Counted from the first letter of the stretch, positions 1 to 11,221 are shown. The stretch: DNA of 64,000 bases from Hyposmocoma kahamanoa (GCF_003589595.1 NW_020653765.1:2544046-2608045); one strand, 5' to 3'. Translations and numbers: made by a program. Notes: generated from the sequence alone by a model not told the origin.

Positions 1-205
1 TGGTCACGGGTTTAGTCCATGGTTGCCACGCTGACTCAATGCGAGTCGGGGACTTCACACGTTTTTGTAAACCTTCTTCGACGTTTCATCACATGTTTTC
101 CTTCATCTAGAAGCTCATGGTAAATTTCGAAAAATTCAGGTGCGAGCCAGATTCGAACCTACGGCAACTGCTAGAGAGGCGACAGGTCAAATATATCCTA
201 TTATA
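1..205 (-). repeat. tRNA-derived SINE, family E (minus)
   Basis: Read on the minus strand, it has a tRNA-like head with a box-B-type GGTTCGAATCT, then a body running through TTTACCATGAGCTT and a GTGATGAAACGTCG segment to a CAGCGTGGCAACCATGGAC end. The same order of blocks recurs near 23.3, 27.4, 36.0, 39.5 and 63.9 kb. The copy runs off the left edge and is diverged. The family resembles a very common lepidopteran SINE. Confidence 0.6.
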
Positions 206-1084
206 TGTTGCGCTTACAGTGCACACGACCTTATTTATATCGGTACTGTATTAATTTATACGTGTACATTTCATGACTGGGCCTTATAAGGAGAGGTTAA
301 GGCCTTACCTAAACGTGAAGTGGTTTTAGTGACTACTACAAAAGCAACAAGGTTTTACCAACGGCTAAAATAACTCACCATTCCCAAACTAATCAAAACA
401 TCACTTGCAGGTGGCTCTGATTATTAAATAAATAGCTTCAGTTTATAAATTTATCTTTCGAATGTTTATATTCCGGGGTCGATTAATGGAAACATTGACT
501 GATTTTGCTTGGCACTGAGACATAGGCGGACTTCCCAATACTATGTGTATGGCATTGGCATGCAGAGGTGAATGATATCAGAGCCATCTATACGCAAAGG
601 TGAGGGCCCATCACCCCGCAATCCATCTCTGGCTTAGCGAAAGTAAAATCCATATAAATTTATTAGGAGAAAACGAAACGGAAAGGCTGTAACAAAATAT
701 AATAAAATTATATAAAAAGGTGCAAATAGCATAAAACACTCCCTACTAAACAGTCCAGACACTTGCCCCAAGAAGGCCTAAATAAGTATTATTATCTAAT
801 GATTTAAAAACACGATATCACGTGAAGTCGAAGTTTTACATGAAGATGATCCTTGAGCACGTCCTCTTGCTTTAAGAATTTTGATGGGAGTGGTGACGGA
901 ACGAACCAACGTAAGAATAGTGGAAGGAAAAGGAATTCGACAACGATTCAAAATTTTAAAAGATCAAGAACCGTAAAGAGCGTGATAAAAAGGTGGGATG
1001 ATGATGAAGGAGATCAGCATCGCCACACATCCCTCTTAGCCCTGCGATAGTAGACCACCCGGTGAAAACTTTTTCAACAAAGTC
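206..1084. other. no gene recognised
   Basis: AT-rich sequence with no convincing exon, RNA or intact element. Short open frames, such as one at 853-1050, have low-complexity basic composition and no recognisable domain. Confidence 0.5.
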
Positions 1085-1175
1085 TAAAATCGAGTTCTTA
1101 GGTTTCCGCGATTGTTACATACAGGAAATAATGCATTTTTTCGGATCTAAACCGTTATTAAAAATCTCCAACTAC
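1085..1175 (+). repeat. Penelope-associated repeat fragment
   Basis: The segment reads approximately GTTCTTAGGTTTCCGCGATT, then TTACATACAGGAAATAATG and TCGGATCTAAACC. It matches blocks near 30.07 and 48.40 kb. The 30 kb copy lies directly before a GIY-YIG endonuclease relic, so I infer that all belong to one Penelope-like family. Diverged and short. Confidence 0.4.
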
Positions 1176-1759
1176 AAGTTTGTATAAGTGCTAGAGTTTG
1201 GCTAATGCAATAAGTTACGAAAGGTTTTTCGTAATTTATTTCAATGGGCAAATAATAAAATAAAAGTGTGAAGCGCCCAAAAAGTGTGGTGGTGGAGCGC
1301 CCAAATAATAAACAGTACCATGTGCCAACACTAAAGACATCCTTGGTTAGATATACTGTAGACTTGTGGGTATCATTACAAACCTGATTTTATTTACATT
1401 TCAATAATACACATAAGTAAATTAACACGGTAAAGGTTGATTGTAAACCTGGCTGACTCCATTTTTATACGCTCCATTGCGTATTACTTATGAATCTGTA
1501 ATGTTACATACTTTTGCCATTCCACGCTATAAATAAATTACCTGCATTCATTAAGGGGGTAACGGGTCCCCCGTGTTCATAATTTGTGACGTGATGGGAA
1601 GAGGCGAAAGTTACGAATTTCATCTCTAAAATATGCATATGAACAATTACGCTTTGGAAGCTCCATGGACGGTTTAAATAAAAAAAGACAATTGAAATTA
1701 CTAGACACGTTATTATTACTTCATGTCGTCTACCAAAATACAAAATAAATAACTAAAAC

Positions 1760-1945
1760 TTTTTTATAAAAAAACCGACCTGAAAAGTGAAATTAAATCT
1801 ATTTACCAAGTTTTATTGAAATCGATAACGGGAAGTGAGTGAAATCTAATAATCCGGATTTATCTCCTAATTTACCTCTCTTAGAGGCGGAACTCTTTAA
1901 ATTTGAATGGTATCACTGCTAAAAATACAAAAAAATAAACATTCT
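1760..1945 (+). repeat. MITE-like repeat family M1, partial
   Basis: Begins AAAAAACCGACCTGAAAAGT and continues through TTTATTGAAATCGATAACGG to a TTAGAGGCGGAA block. The same series occurs near 17.8, 22.6, 28.2 (inverted), 36.7 and 42.4 kb. Full copies end in TTTTGAAGTCGGTTAAAA, the imperfect inverse of the ACCGACCTCAAAA start. This copy lacks that end. Confidence 0.55.
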
Positions 1946-1949
1946 ATTT

Positions 1950-2719
1950 TATTGTACTAATGCATAGGATCAATAATAACAATGAAATGTCCAATAAATT
2001 TAGGATCTTACAGTTTAACATGGCCAACATCCCATTTGCAGGCATGTACAGGCATCTTCTGGACTAGTACGTTCCACCGTAGATTCTATCTTTGCTCCTT
2101 GGCTTACGTAGCGGTCAAGAGCAAGTACTTACATTTACCTCAAAAATTGGTGTAATAAAAATTTGGTTTTCATGTATGCAATGCGCTTATGCGATTTGAA
2201 ATTTGTCACCTCGTAATGCCCAGGAAATGGCATTTGGCACCAGTAATGTTGCCAGCTCATTTTTGATCTTTTGCCAACTCGCATCGATTCCAGGTCCCTG
2301 AACCGACCCGGTCACATCAGCTGACTTTAGTAAACATTCGTGCAAAACAAGACAAATTGCCAATAGGTTACGGGCAAATCAATCGGAAAATACTGTTACT
2401 GGTTAAAATACATTCTTAGCGCCATGGATATTTACGAGTGCGTTAACTCAGCCGCGTTATTTTTTTAGATACAGGGTGTCTCAAAACTTAATGTCAAGCG
2501 GGCACTGGACGAGATACCATATTACATTGGTTCTGGTAAAAATAAAATTAAAAATTCTATGTCATTTAATTACGTTCGATACTTAAAACGATCGATAATT
2601 TTAAAACTGTGCTGTTTTATAACGTAATCCTAAATAACCATGTTATTTACCACTGTCACAAATCAAACAACGAACGTTGTTAGTTTATTAAGATAAAATC
2701 CTATCGTGTAAAAGTATAG
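1950..2719. other. no gene recognised
   Basis: No exon, RNA gene or complete element seen. An ACAGGGTGTCTCAAAACTTA block near 2475 looks like a transposon terminus but I found no partner end. Confidence 0.4.
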
Positions 2720-5620
2720 TATATAATAATATTTTTTTTCGCCGTTTCAAATCAACCGTTTAAACTACTTTTCCAAAACATCCAGAGTCTCTACAATAAG
2801 CAACACATACTGGAATCATTTATACAGGAGCACCCAATATATAACGCTATATGCATCACTGAAACCTGGCTTACTGAAGAAAAACTTAAACTACTAACAT
2901 TAAATGGCTATAAGGTTGCAGCGTCGTATTGCCGAAGCACCCGAGGAGGTGGCGGCGTTTGTATTATGCTTCAAGAACAATTTGAAAGTATTGAGAGAGA
3001 AGATATAACAAATATGTCAAAAGAATATACTCTAGAATTATGTGCGACTGAATTACCCAAAGAAAATATCCTATTAATTACATTATATTGGAATAGAAGA
3101 GAAGAAGAGGTGTTTTTCAAAAAATTGGAAGAAATATTAATTTATATAAATACTAAATATTGTAAATGTAATGTTATCATAGGAGGAGATTTCAATATTA
3201 ATATTTTAACACGAAGTCAAAAAACAAATCAACTATTGGAACTAATGTTGGAGTACAAGTTAAATCAGCATATAAACCAACCAACACGAGTAACTCAAAC
3301 TGCAGCAACATGCTTAGACCTCATATTTACGAACTTTCATCACGACAGCTTACTAACCACTGTAGAAGAATTCGGGTTCTCTGACCATATTGGAACAATC
3401 TTACATATGAATCTTCCTCAACGAGCACGCAGAATAAGCTGGAACATAGAGAAAAGATTGTTTAATGAAACTAACATACTAAAGTTTAAATTACAACTTG
3501 CTAATGTAAATTGGCACGAAATTATAGCACCAAATGGAGATATAAACGAAAATTATAACGCATTTCATAATAAATTAATAAAAACTTTAAACTATTGTAT
3601 ACCTAAAAAGAAAATAAAATTTAGGACTTGTTTTAAAAAATATTGGCTTACAACAGGTATAAAAATATCTTGTCGAAATAAAAGGTTACTAAAAATATTG
3701 ACGTTACATTCTAATAATAATAAAATAATAAAAAAATACTACAAAAAATATGAAAAACTCTTAAAAAAGTCAATAATAGTAGCTAAAAAATTACAATATA
3801 TAAACAAAATTAAAAATTCATCTAATAAGATTAAAACTATGTGGAATGTTATATATGAGCGTACAAATAAAAAAACCATTAAAGAGAAAACAAACATACA
3901 CTTAAAAATAGATAATATAGTAGTGACAGACCCTCAAAAAAATGCAAATCTCTTTAATGACTTTTTTGCTTCAATTGGAGAGAAAAACAGTGATGGGGCA
4001 GCCGGCCGCCCTGTGCTCCACCCCACTGAAAATACCATGTTTTTGAGACCTACAGATTGCTACGAAGTGCATAAAATAATAAAAAACTTGAAAAACAAAA
4101 ACAGCCATGGAATTGACGAACTACCACCTACCCTACTCAGACAGTGTGCCGATGAGCTTACTATACCTTTTACCATGCTTGCCAATCAGTCATTTAATGA
4201 AGGCATCTTCCCTGACGCTTTAAAAACGGCTATAATAAAACCAATATACAAGAAAAATGAAAAAAATGACATAAGTAACTATCGTCCCATAGCCCTTTTA
4301 CCCACAGCTTCAAAAATTTTCGAAAAACTGATGTGTGATCGTGTTTACAAATTTTGTGAAAAATATAAAATATTTGATGACTGTCAAAATGGTTTCCGTA
4401 AAAAACGCTCAACTACATTAGCGGTCTACAAATATATACAGGAGGTTCTTAATATTATAAATAAAAAACAGTACGCCGTAGGCATACTGCTAGACATGAC
4501 TAAGGCCTATGATAAAGTTCAATACAAAATCTTATTACATAAATTACACGGAATAGGAATACGAGGTGTAGCGCATAAGTGGTTCGAGTCCTATTTAAAA
4601 GACAGGAAACAATTCGTGGAAATTGAAAACTTTGATCACAACTCTGGTAGAATTGAACATTTTCGATCTAGCTGTAAAGTCGTTAATGCATCTATCCCAC
4701 AGGGCAGTGTAATTGGATGCCTACTATTCCTCATCTACATCAACGATTTACCTAAAGTTATAAAGGAACATTGCGTCTTATTTGCTGACGATGTATCCTT
4801 GCTAACGACATGTCGTAATGATACAGATGTAAATGAACAACTCCATAAAATGCTACAAACAACAACCAACTGGATGACAGATCACAACCTTGACATTAAC
4901 TTTAAAAAAACCAAAATAATAGCCTTTTATCCGTATCAGAAAAACTCTTTAAATATTAATTTCAGTTTCAACAATGTACATTTAGATCATGTTCAAGAAT
5001 TTACCTTGCTTGGCTTAGTTTTAGATACACATATTAATTGGAAAGCACATATTCAAAAATTAAGATCTAAAATCGGAAAATTTGCTTATGCACTTCGCGA
5101 AACAAAGAAAACAACTAATTTGGAAACCGCGCTCACCACTTACTACGCATATGCCTATGCATGGCTCAACTACGGTGTAATGCTGTGGGGGAACAGCACC
5201 GAATCTCCCTCAATTCTGACCTTACAGAAAAAATTGATAAGAATCCTAGCCAACATTGATGCAACCGAAAGCTGCAAACTCTATTTCCAACAGTACAATA
5301 TTTTAACTTTACCCTGTATCTACATTTTTGAATCCTGTAAATTTGTCAGAAATTATCCTAATCTTTATAAAAGAAGGCAAGACGTACCTACAAACTATTG
5401 TTTTAGACACCAAAACAGACTTATGTTACCAAAATCAACGATCTCTCTCCATTCATCAAGTCCGTTTGTAATGTCTATAAAAATTTATAATAAGTTACCG
5501 AACTCCATAAAAGAAATACCTCACGACAGCAATTTTAAATCCCATCTGAAAAAAATATTAGTAAGTAAAAGTTACTACCATATAAACGAATATTTCAATG
5601 ATAAAGGAATATGTTCCTGA
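2720..5620 (+). CDS. LINE ORF2: AP-type endonuclease and reverse transcriptase
   Basis: The frame is open from 2720 to TGA at 5618-5620. The first ATG is at 2966, but homology clearly starts upstream: at about 2756 the frame reads PFKLLFQNIQSL and then AICITETWL, the N-terminal motifs of an exonuclease-endonuclease-phosphatase domain, so 2966 is not the native start. Counting from 2966, IIGGDFN (residues 71-77), CLDLIF (116-121) and FSDH (138-141) complete the endonuclease. The reverse transcriptase shows NYRPIALLP (438-446), QNGFRKKRST (474-483), LLDMTKAYD (508-516), IPQGSVIG (577-584) and the catalytic FADD (606-609). A thumb/C-terminal region with YGVMLWG and IYNKLPNSIKEI follows. There is no RNase H. 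Lysine- and AAA-rich codon use matches a selfish element. No stop or frameshift interrupts about 960 codons, so the copy is young or under recent selection. Confidence 0.9.
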   Translation, partial: YIIIFFFAVSNQPFKLLFQNIQSLYNKQHILESFIQEHPIYNAICITETWLTEEKLKLLTLNGYKVAASYCRSTRGGGGVCIMLQEQFESIEREDITNMSKEYTLELCATELPKENILLITLYWNRREEEVFFKKLEEILIYINTKYCKCNVIIGGDFNINILTRSQKTNQLLELMLEYKLNQHINQPTRVTQTAATCLDLIFTNFHHDSLLTTVEEFGFSDHIGTILHMNLPQRARRISWNIEKRLFNETNILKFKLQLANVNWHEIIAPNGDINENYNAFHNKLIKTLNYCIPKKKIKFRTCFKKYWLTTGIKISCRNKRLLKILTLHSNNNKIIKKYYKKYEKLLKKSIIVAKKLQYINKIKNSSNKIKTMWNVIYERTNKKTIKEKTNIHLKIDNIVVTDPQKNANLFNDFFASIGEKNSDGAAGRPVLHPTENTMFLRPTDCYEVHKIIKNLKNKNSHGIDELPPTLLRQCADELTIPFTMLANQSFNEGIFPDALKTAIIKPIYKKNEKNDISNYRPIALLPTASKIFEKLMCDRVYKFCEKYKIFDDCQNGFRKKRSTTLAVYKYIQEVLNIINKKQYAVGILLDMTKAYDKVQYKILLHKLHGIGIRGVAHKWFESYLKDRKQFVEIENFDHNSGRIEHFRSSCKVVNASIPQGSVIGCLLFLIYINDLPKVIKEHCVLFADDVSLLTTCRNDTDVNEQLHKMLQTTTNWMTDHNLDINFKKTKIIAFYPYQKNSLNINFSFNNVHLDHVQEFTLLGLVLDTHINWKAHIQKLRSKIGKFAYALRETKKTTNLETALTTYYAYAYAWLNYGVMLWGNSTESPSILTLQKKLIRILANIDATESCKLYFQQYNILTLPCIYIFESCKFVRNYPNLYKRRQDVPTNYCFRHQNRLMLPKSTISLHSSSPFVMSIKIYNKLPNSIKEIPHDSNFKSHLKKILVSKSYYHINEYFNDKGICS

Positions 5621-6043
5621 TAAGTTACATTAATGTACCAATATACTTACCTGTACTTAATAGAAATACAGACATAAATAATAGGCGTTAAAATATTGAG
5701 ATGTTTGTTATTATTAATTATTTTTATTTATTTTTTTTTCTTTGTTAATGTAATTCATAGACATTTATTGTACTGACAAAATAATAATATTAATAGATTT
5801 TATTTGTAATTTAAGAATTGTATGCTTATATAAGTTGTAATTATTGCATGTTTTTTTGAAGATTTTATTTGATGTTGAAATGTTTATTGATTTAATTTAA
5901 TTCAAGTAAGTGAAATGTTGCCCTCTCTACAGTACATTGCTGTGCCCAACAGGGTCCCAAAGCTCTAATTTAAGCGTGTCCACCTGCTACTAATGTAAAC
6001 TTTTGGGAATGCAATAAAGAATTGAGTATTGAGTATTGAGTAG
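2720..6043 (+). mobile_element. Non-LTR retrotransposon (LINE, jockey/CR1-like group), 5' truncated
   Basis: Contains one long endonuclease plus reverse transcriptase frame (to 5620), about 390 bases of 3' UTR, a polyadenylation-type AATAAA at 6013-6018, and a tail of about three ATTGAGT repeats at 6021-6043. A short tandem repeat instead of poly(A) is common in the jockey, CR1 and Daphne/Kiri-type LINEs. No ORF1 (gag-like) frame precedes it and the endonuclease starts abruptly, so the copy is probably 5' truncated. I could not define a target-site duplication. The exact clade is not settled by eye. Confidence 0.85.
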
Positions 6044-6424
6044 TATAGTTTTGTTATAGTAAGTATAGTTTTGACTAATTTTGACACTTCGTTTTTTAAA
6101 AAAATCACCAACTACCCTGGGCAAGTTACTTGAAAAGATGACCCGTTTCGTCAAGATTTGACATTGGTACAATACTTGCCACTTTCATTCTATAAAAATA
6201 TTTTTGATTTATACTTTTGTGATTGTCCCGTACCTAATCTCCTTGATTCGCGTATAAAAATCTAGCCGAACTTGTCACTCCTTATTTTAAAGCTAGTCTC
6301 TTATCGGTAGAGTAATCGAACACAATCTCTGTTCAGCACTCTTACTTTGATTTCCTGATGCGACACAACATTTTTCCCTTATCTGATCTAAAATAACATC
6401 ACAGTGTTAATTACAATGACCCCC

Positions 6425-6580
6425 TCAGCCAGCTCCTCCCTCCATGCCTACAAGATACTCCTTCACACCTCGTTTGAAGGACCTCATATAAGAAGGGAAT
6501 TCATGCGCTGGAAGGGGGTTCCATTCGTCGACTGCGCGACAGAGAAAAGTGCCACGCACAATTGTATAACGGTGGTTACA
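6425..6580 (-). pseudogene. LINE ORF2 C-terminal fragment
   Basis: The minus frame reads HRYTIVRGTFLCRAVDEWNP followed by LPAHEFPSYMRSFKRGVKEY, then a stop at 6425-6427. The pattern R.V..WN.LP...FP....SFK..V..YL is the usual end of jockey/CR1-type reverse transcriptases. It differs in sequence from the LINE at 2.7-6.0 kb, so it is a relic of another family. A plus-strand open frame over the same bases is a shadow. Confidence 0.6.
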
Positions 6581-6589
6581 GAGACCAGA

Positions 6590-8040
6590 ATGTTGAATAG
6601 TTCCTATTTTACCTAATTATATCTTTCTATTACACCCTGTATACACACGCATGCACACACTCTTACACAAACGTAACACATATACACAAATACATGCGTA
6701 CTCACCTTGCAATTGCGGTTTGTTATGGTATGTTATTTTTATTTATTAAGATTCACCTTATCATTAATTTATTTTAAAAATTTAATGTAACTTAAACGAA
6801 CTGTTAGACAGAAAACTTCATAACTGGCTAAATAAGTTTATTATTTAAGAATATAAATCGAATTTAAAAATCTGTAAACTTTGCTAATAAATAAACAAAA
6901 TACATAAATTCGTACACGCAAAATAGGCGCTTTGACGTCAAGTTGCGGACACCAACCCCTTACACCAAGTACCAAGTACATAAATTCGTCAGAGGCGATA
7001 AACATATTTGACATGTATTTCCCTCTAAAGAGTTCCTGAAAACGGCTGACCCGGTAGCTATATTTGTAGAGTCTTAGACACGTTTCACGACAACAATTAA
7101 AAGTAACGGCATAGTTAGTGTCTTCGCTTAGAAATAAACGAAAATGGATGTTATTCTGCACAAATCCACGTATACAACGTGGGTTAGAGCTAAACCGCCT
7201 CAATGTTTATCTAGCTATTATATACACAAGTAATACACGATACGCTTGTTCCGGCTATTACTATAAGCATGTCCGAGGTTATCTGACGACCACCAGCTGG
7301 TGATTCACTGATACAGGGTGAAATAAATTCATCATAAAATATTATAAGTCTAAATGTGACATGTAATAGGGATGGATGGGCATCTTAAATAATTCTAAAA
7401 TGTTTTGCGAAAAATACACTGGAATTTTTAAATCGGTTGCATTAAAATGAGTCGACCTGAGGCATGATAAGCACCACGTTAGAGTACAATGGAATTGTGC
7501 TGGAATTCTAACAATATATAACCTTTCAACAAAGGTTAGTCGTATTGTACCTTTAGACAACAACGAAAAGTGCAATTTGCATCAGATATGTTTACTTAGC
7601 ATATCGTAAGCTCATTAGAAATACTCTCAATGGAATTCACAATTGGAAGGTCAATGGTACTTTTCAAAATAAATTGTTTATTATGTAGAAATAACACTTG
7701 GCTACAAATTCAAAGTCCGCAGAGCGGAGCAGTTTGTTGGCGGAGGCACACACTCATGTTTAGCAACATAACATTGCCTTACCTATCGTACATATCATTA
7801 CATACAGTACACACTTAGATGTACGTCTTAGTTATGAATATTATATCTGTATATTGTTGTAATTGTAGATTCTCCTCTCAGCGAATTCTATCGAAATTCG
7901 CCGGTCAAATTTTGACTACAAATCACGTATCATCCTTAACTTGACATTGGCGGAACCATAACACTACTTACAAAGAAGAATAATAAAATATCAGTTTATG
8001 AACTATGATCTATATGCAATATATATAGGGCACTGATGAA
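6590..8040. other. no gene recognised; CA-rich patch near 6.63-6.71 kb
   Basis: Contains a degenerate CA/CACA-rich simple repeat near 6630-6710. Otherwise AT-rich with short open frames lacking any recognisable domain. Confidence 0.45.
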
Positions 8041-8041
8041 A

Positions 8042-8195
8042 TTACAGAGACTTGAAACTTGTCCATTATGTCTCAGGGTGGTCAGCGCACTGGCATTGTC
8101 CCTCAGATCCTTGCGATTTAAAGCTCTGAGTGACAATCACTTACCACCAATCGACCTATCCGTCCCGACACATGGTATCATAAAAAAGAAAAAAA
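8042..8195 (+). repeat. Interspersed repeat family B, 3' half
   Basis: Shares GTCTCAGGGTG, GCGATTTAAAGCTCTGAGTG and CTTACCACCA blocks, and an A-rich end after GGTATCATAAAAAAG, with full copies at 10.4, 13.6 and 19.2 kb. Family B ends in an A-rich tract like a SINE, but I see no clear pol III boxes, so the class is open. Confidence 0.65.
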
Positions 8196-8414
8196 AAGCT
8201 CTTCCATAGTAAATATTTACACACACTTGGCCAAAACATATCGTATTTCGTTGTATTAATGTGTGGAATCAACCCCTACTCAACCCAATTAAGTTAACAC
8301 CCTTACATATTATCATTGGTTGTATTAGATTAATTGAACCACGAATGTGTATTCTGAAAGTGTAGATAATTATGTGATAATGTGTAGGTAGTTACGTGTA
8401 TTCTAACGTAACGT

Positions 8415-8505
8415 CCTCCGATGTCGAATGGCTTGCATAATGGTTTTCATAAAGTCGCCATCTCTGAGACCCCGGATTCAATTCTTTCTACATTAGTTTT
8501 GATTA
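8415..8505 (+). repeat. tRNA-derived SINE family C, head
   Basis: TGTCGAATGGCTTGCATAAT resembles a box A region, followed by TCGCCATCTCTGAGACCCCG and a decayed box B. This corresponds to the head of the copy at 29.2 kb. The matching tail appears at 8966-9078, so later insertions seem to have split this SINE. Confidence 0.5.
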
Positions 8506-8654
8506 TAGTGACCCTCCCTACCGGCCCTTAGGGTATAGGAGAAGGGGACTATAACCTGTGCGCGCACAGGAACCTTATAAGTTCAGGTTCTGATCCCAGC
8601 TCAGCCAGTGCGACAACCTTGCATACCAAATAAGTCTTACCAAATAAGTACCAA

Positions 8655-8712
8655 GTAAACAAATAAGACTTCTACATTGACCCGACGGGTCAATATAGAA
8701 GACTTATTTTTC
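8655..8712. repeat. short inverted repeat (hairpin)
   Basis: AAATAAGACTTCTACATTGA... is followed by ...TCAATATAGAAGACTTATTT with the centre at a CCCGACGGG. The arms are about 24 bases with two mismatches. It contains a fragment of SINE family C (GGGTCAATATAGAA) in both orientations. Confidence 0.6.
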
Positions 8713-8724
8713 TTTCTTTTTTAT

Positions 8725-8955
8725 AGTACCAAGTAACGGGACGAACAAGTCGTGCGCCTGGTAGTAAGCGACACGCCTGTCCATAGCAATTGCAATGTCA
8801 GAGTTTTAAATTGCAAATTTCTGAAGAACACTGCCACTGCGCCCGTCACCCTGAGATACAAGTTCACAATTCCCAAGTGCCTGTAATTTCACCAGCACCT
8901 TTCCCTTCAACACTTAAAAGCAATAATGCTCTCACATAACTGCTTGGTGGCAGAT
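8725..8955 (-). repeat. Interspersed repeat family B (minus)
   Basis: On the plus strand it reads ACGGGACGAACAAGTCGTGC, GGTAGTAAGCGACACGCCTG and CCTGTAATTTCACCAGCACC, the inverse of the 10.4 kb copy. It is inserted between the two halves of a family C SINE. Confidence 0.7.
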
Positions 8956-8965
8956 TATATAGATA

Positions 8966-9078
8966 AATAATTCTCTTGGGTTTGGGTGTTTGTAGTACCG
9001 TCGTTGTTTCCGATTTCCATAACCAAGTGGTCTAGTTATTTACTTTGGGATCAGAGCAACGTATATGATGTTGTCTAA
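8966..9078 (+). repeat. SINE family C, tail
   Basis: TTGGGTTTGGGTGTTTGTAG, CGTCGTTGTTTCCGATTTCC and TTTGGGATCAGAGCAACGTA match the tail of the SINE at 29.2 kb and, inverted, at 46.3 kb. It ends where the Tc1/mariner relic begins. Confidence 0.6.
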
Positions 9079-9080
9079 TA

Positions 9081-9818
9081 ACAGGTGCCGCAAAAGTAAT
9101 GTCATAATGTAAGTGTGTCCTTAATTTTTGCAAATGGCGTCAAATGTCACTGTGCTTTGACATCTATGTTGTAGACAGATACCTAGATAATTAGTTCACA
9201 ATAAGTAATGGAGCCATGCACATCTGAAGAACATGGAATTATTGTTACTGTTTATTTGACCAAATGTCGGTTTGTTGTTTGAGAAACACCGTAACCGAGA
9301 ACCACCGAAACCTCAACTGGTGAGCGTTACGGGCAGATGTTAAACGAGTTTTTTTTTCCGCAAGGTGTTGAATTTGGTCTCGAACATTGTTGGTTCCAAT
9401 AGGACAGAGCAACCGCTCATACGGCTTGGGCAACGATGGAGATTTTGAGACACCAATTTCCGGGCCGAGTGATCTCCCGTTTTGAAGATTTGAACTGGCC
9501 GTCCAGATCGCCAGATCTAACAAACCCAGACTTCTTTCTTTGGGGGTTGTAAATTCGCGTTTACCACAATATACCACAAATCATGCAAGTCTATAATATT
9601 AACGAATAAATCGCCAATTTGGAGCCAGATGTTTTGCGAGCAACAATATCGAAATGCCGTAAAACGAGCATAAATGTACATCATACTCGGTAGTTGGTCA
9701 TTTGACCGATATAATTTTCAACTTAATGCCATCAATTTTACATCTTCAAATAAACTTTTCGTGGGTCATTCGAAATGGTATCCAATTTATATTATGACAT
9801 TACTTTTGCGCCACCTTG
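9081..9818 (+). mobile_element. Tc1/mariner-superfamily relic with TIRs and TA duplication
   Basis: The left end ACAGGTGCCGCAAAAGTAAT and the inverse of the right end, CAAGGTGGCGCAAAAGTAAT, match over about 28 bases with few differences. Each is bordered by TA (9079-9080, 9819-9820), the usual target of this superfamily. At 738 bp it is internally deleted. Between the ends lies the C-terminal part of a DDE transposase, interrupted by stops. Confidence 0.8.
9400..9590 (+). pseudogene. Tc1/mariner transposase C-terminal fragment
   Basis: Just after a TAG at 9400-9402 the frame reads DRATAHTAWATMEILRHQFP, then GRVISRFEDLNWPSRSPDL and TNPDFFLWG before another stop. Intact relatives have QDGATAHTA in place of *DRATAHTA and end the catalytic triad at SPDLTAPDFFLWG. 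So the second catalytic Asp is visible, but the chain is broken on both sides and non-functional. Confidence 0.75.
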
Positions 9819-10029
9819 TATATAATTTATAATAATGTAATAATAATTCTAATTTGTAAGTTGTTGTAAGGCCTGCAATATATATGTCTGATGATTTGTC
9901 GACCGGCTGTGATTGCGTGAAATAGGCGATTAAAAAAAACACAAAAACATCGATTTTCGTAAGGGGCTGACCCTTACAGACTGTCGAACGGGTAGACTGG
10001 AAGGCAGAGGATATTAAATTTATCGATTG

Positions 10030-10330
10030 AAATAACGTATAAATTTAAATGCGCTATGACCAACCTTGGCGTATCGCAGCGTATCTCTCTGCGGTACTGA
10101 AGAGCACGCTAGGGGATACCGCGGCGGGAGGCACCGGCATGCGGCGGGAGACGCCGCAACCGGCATGCGACGGAATCTGCCTGAATGCGTCGGCGTAGCG
10201 GCGAACGAGTGCGAGCAGACACGCGAGTGGACGCTCGCGGGTCGCGGTGTCGCAAGATATGGCCCTCATCAGCGCGCTCCGACGGGCATAATAGCGCTAT
10301 TTCGAAAAAACGTTCAGGGGAGCATGTTTT
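10030..10330. other. GC-rich island, possible promoter or untranslated exon
   Basis: About 230 bases (roughly 10060-10290) are strikingly GC-rich with many CG dinucleotides, including repeated GGCGGGAG and CCGGCATGCG. The surrounding DNA is AT-rich. A TATAAAT lies at 10038-10044, just upstream. It sits 6.5 kb before the first gol exon I can place, so it could be a gol promoter or 5' UTR exon, but no splice donor or signal peptide is evident. Overlapping open frames on both strands reflect base composition. Confidence 0.3.
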
Positions 10331-10390
10331 AGTTTTTCACATCTGTTTTATAGTACATTGTGTATTAAGGACGGTAAATTAATAGCTGTA

Positions 10391-10695
10391 GAGCTCCTTG
10401 TGACAGAGATCGTCCTGGGTTGTACTGCTACCTTACCTATTTCTGCCGCCAAGTAGTAATGTCAGCATTACTGTATTCCGGTTTTGAAGGGTAAGGGTTG
10501 TGGTGAAATTACAGGCACATGGAACTTGTCATCTTTGTCTCAGGGTGACAGGCGCAGCGGCAGTGCCCCTCAGATTTTGCGATTTAAAGCTCTGTGTGGC
10601 ACTGCAACTGTTATGGACAGACGTGTAGCTTACCACCAGGCGCACGACTTGTTCGTCCCGTCACTTGACATTATAAAAATAAAAAATTATAATAA
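10391..10695 (+). repeat. Interspersed repeat family B, near full length
   Basis: Runs from GAGCTCCTTGTGACAGAGAT to the A-rich end after CCCGTCACTTGACATTATAA. It holds a small internal palindrome in the AGTAATGTCAGCATTACT region. About eleven copies or pieces lie in the window, in both orientations. Confidence 0.75.
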
Positions 10696-11220
10696 ATAAG
10701 AAATTACTAACGAGGGTCTATTAGAAGCCCGAAGTCAAAGGCTTGAGGGTCTTAATAAGTCCATTTTGTATTTTAACCGTCCGTTATATATACAATGTTT
10801 TTCATCACATTTGCGAGGAAATAAATACAATATAAATATGGTTCACGACACAAGGATTATGGATTTGGCAAATGGCGGGTTTTTTGTTTTCCATACACAA
10901 TACAACTTGAATTAAAATGTTGTAAAAAGTAAACACGCATACATAACATTTTGTTTACACAATTATTTTCCACATATCCACAACTATGAAGAAAGCTTAT
11001 CGAAAAATTTATGGATCGTTTAATATTTGTTATTGCGTGCGAGAAACGACCGCATTATTAATACAATGGCACTTTATACAAACATCATTGCCATTAATTA
11101 TAATGAAAATCTCAAAAGGTCCCAACATCGAACTCTTCACTCGGTGAAAGTATGCCACGTCGTCTGTACGCTACATTAAAAGTACATTATGACGAAGGTA
11201 CTGTAGATCGATTTGCGTTA
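10696..11220. other. no gene recognised
   Basis: AT-rich, no exon or element identified. Confidence 0.4.
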
Positions 11221-11221
11221 C

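Noticed and set aside
10054..10382. Overlapping Arg/Ala-rich frames at the GC island
   Set aside because: GC-rich DNA lacks stops on either strand. No domain, and neither frame yields a signal peptide to complete gol.
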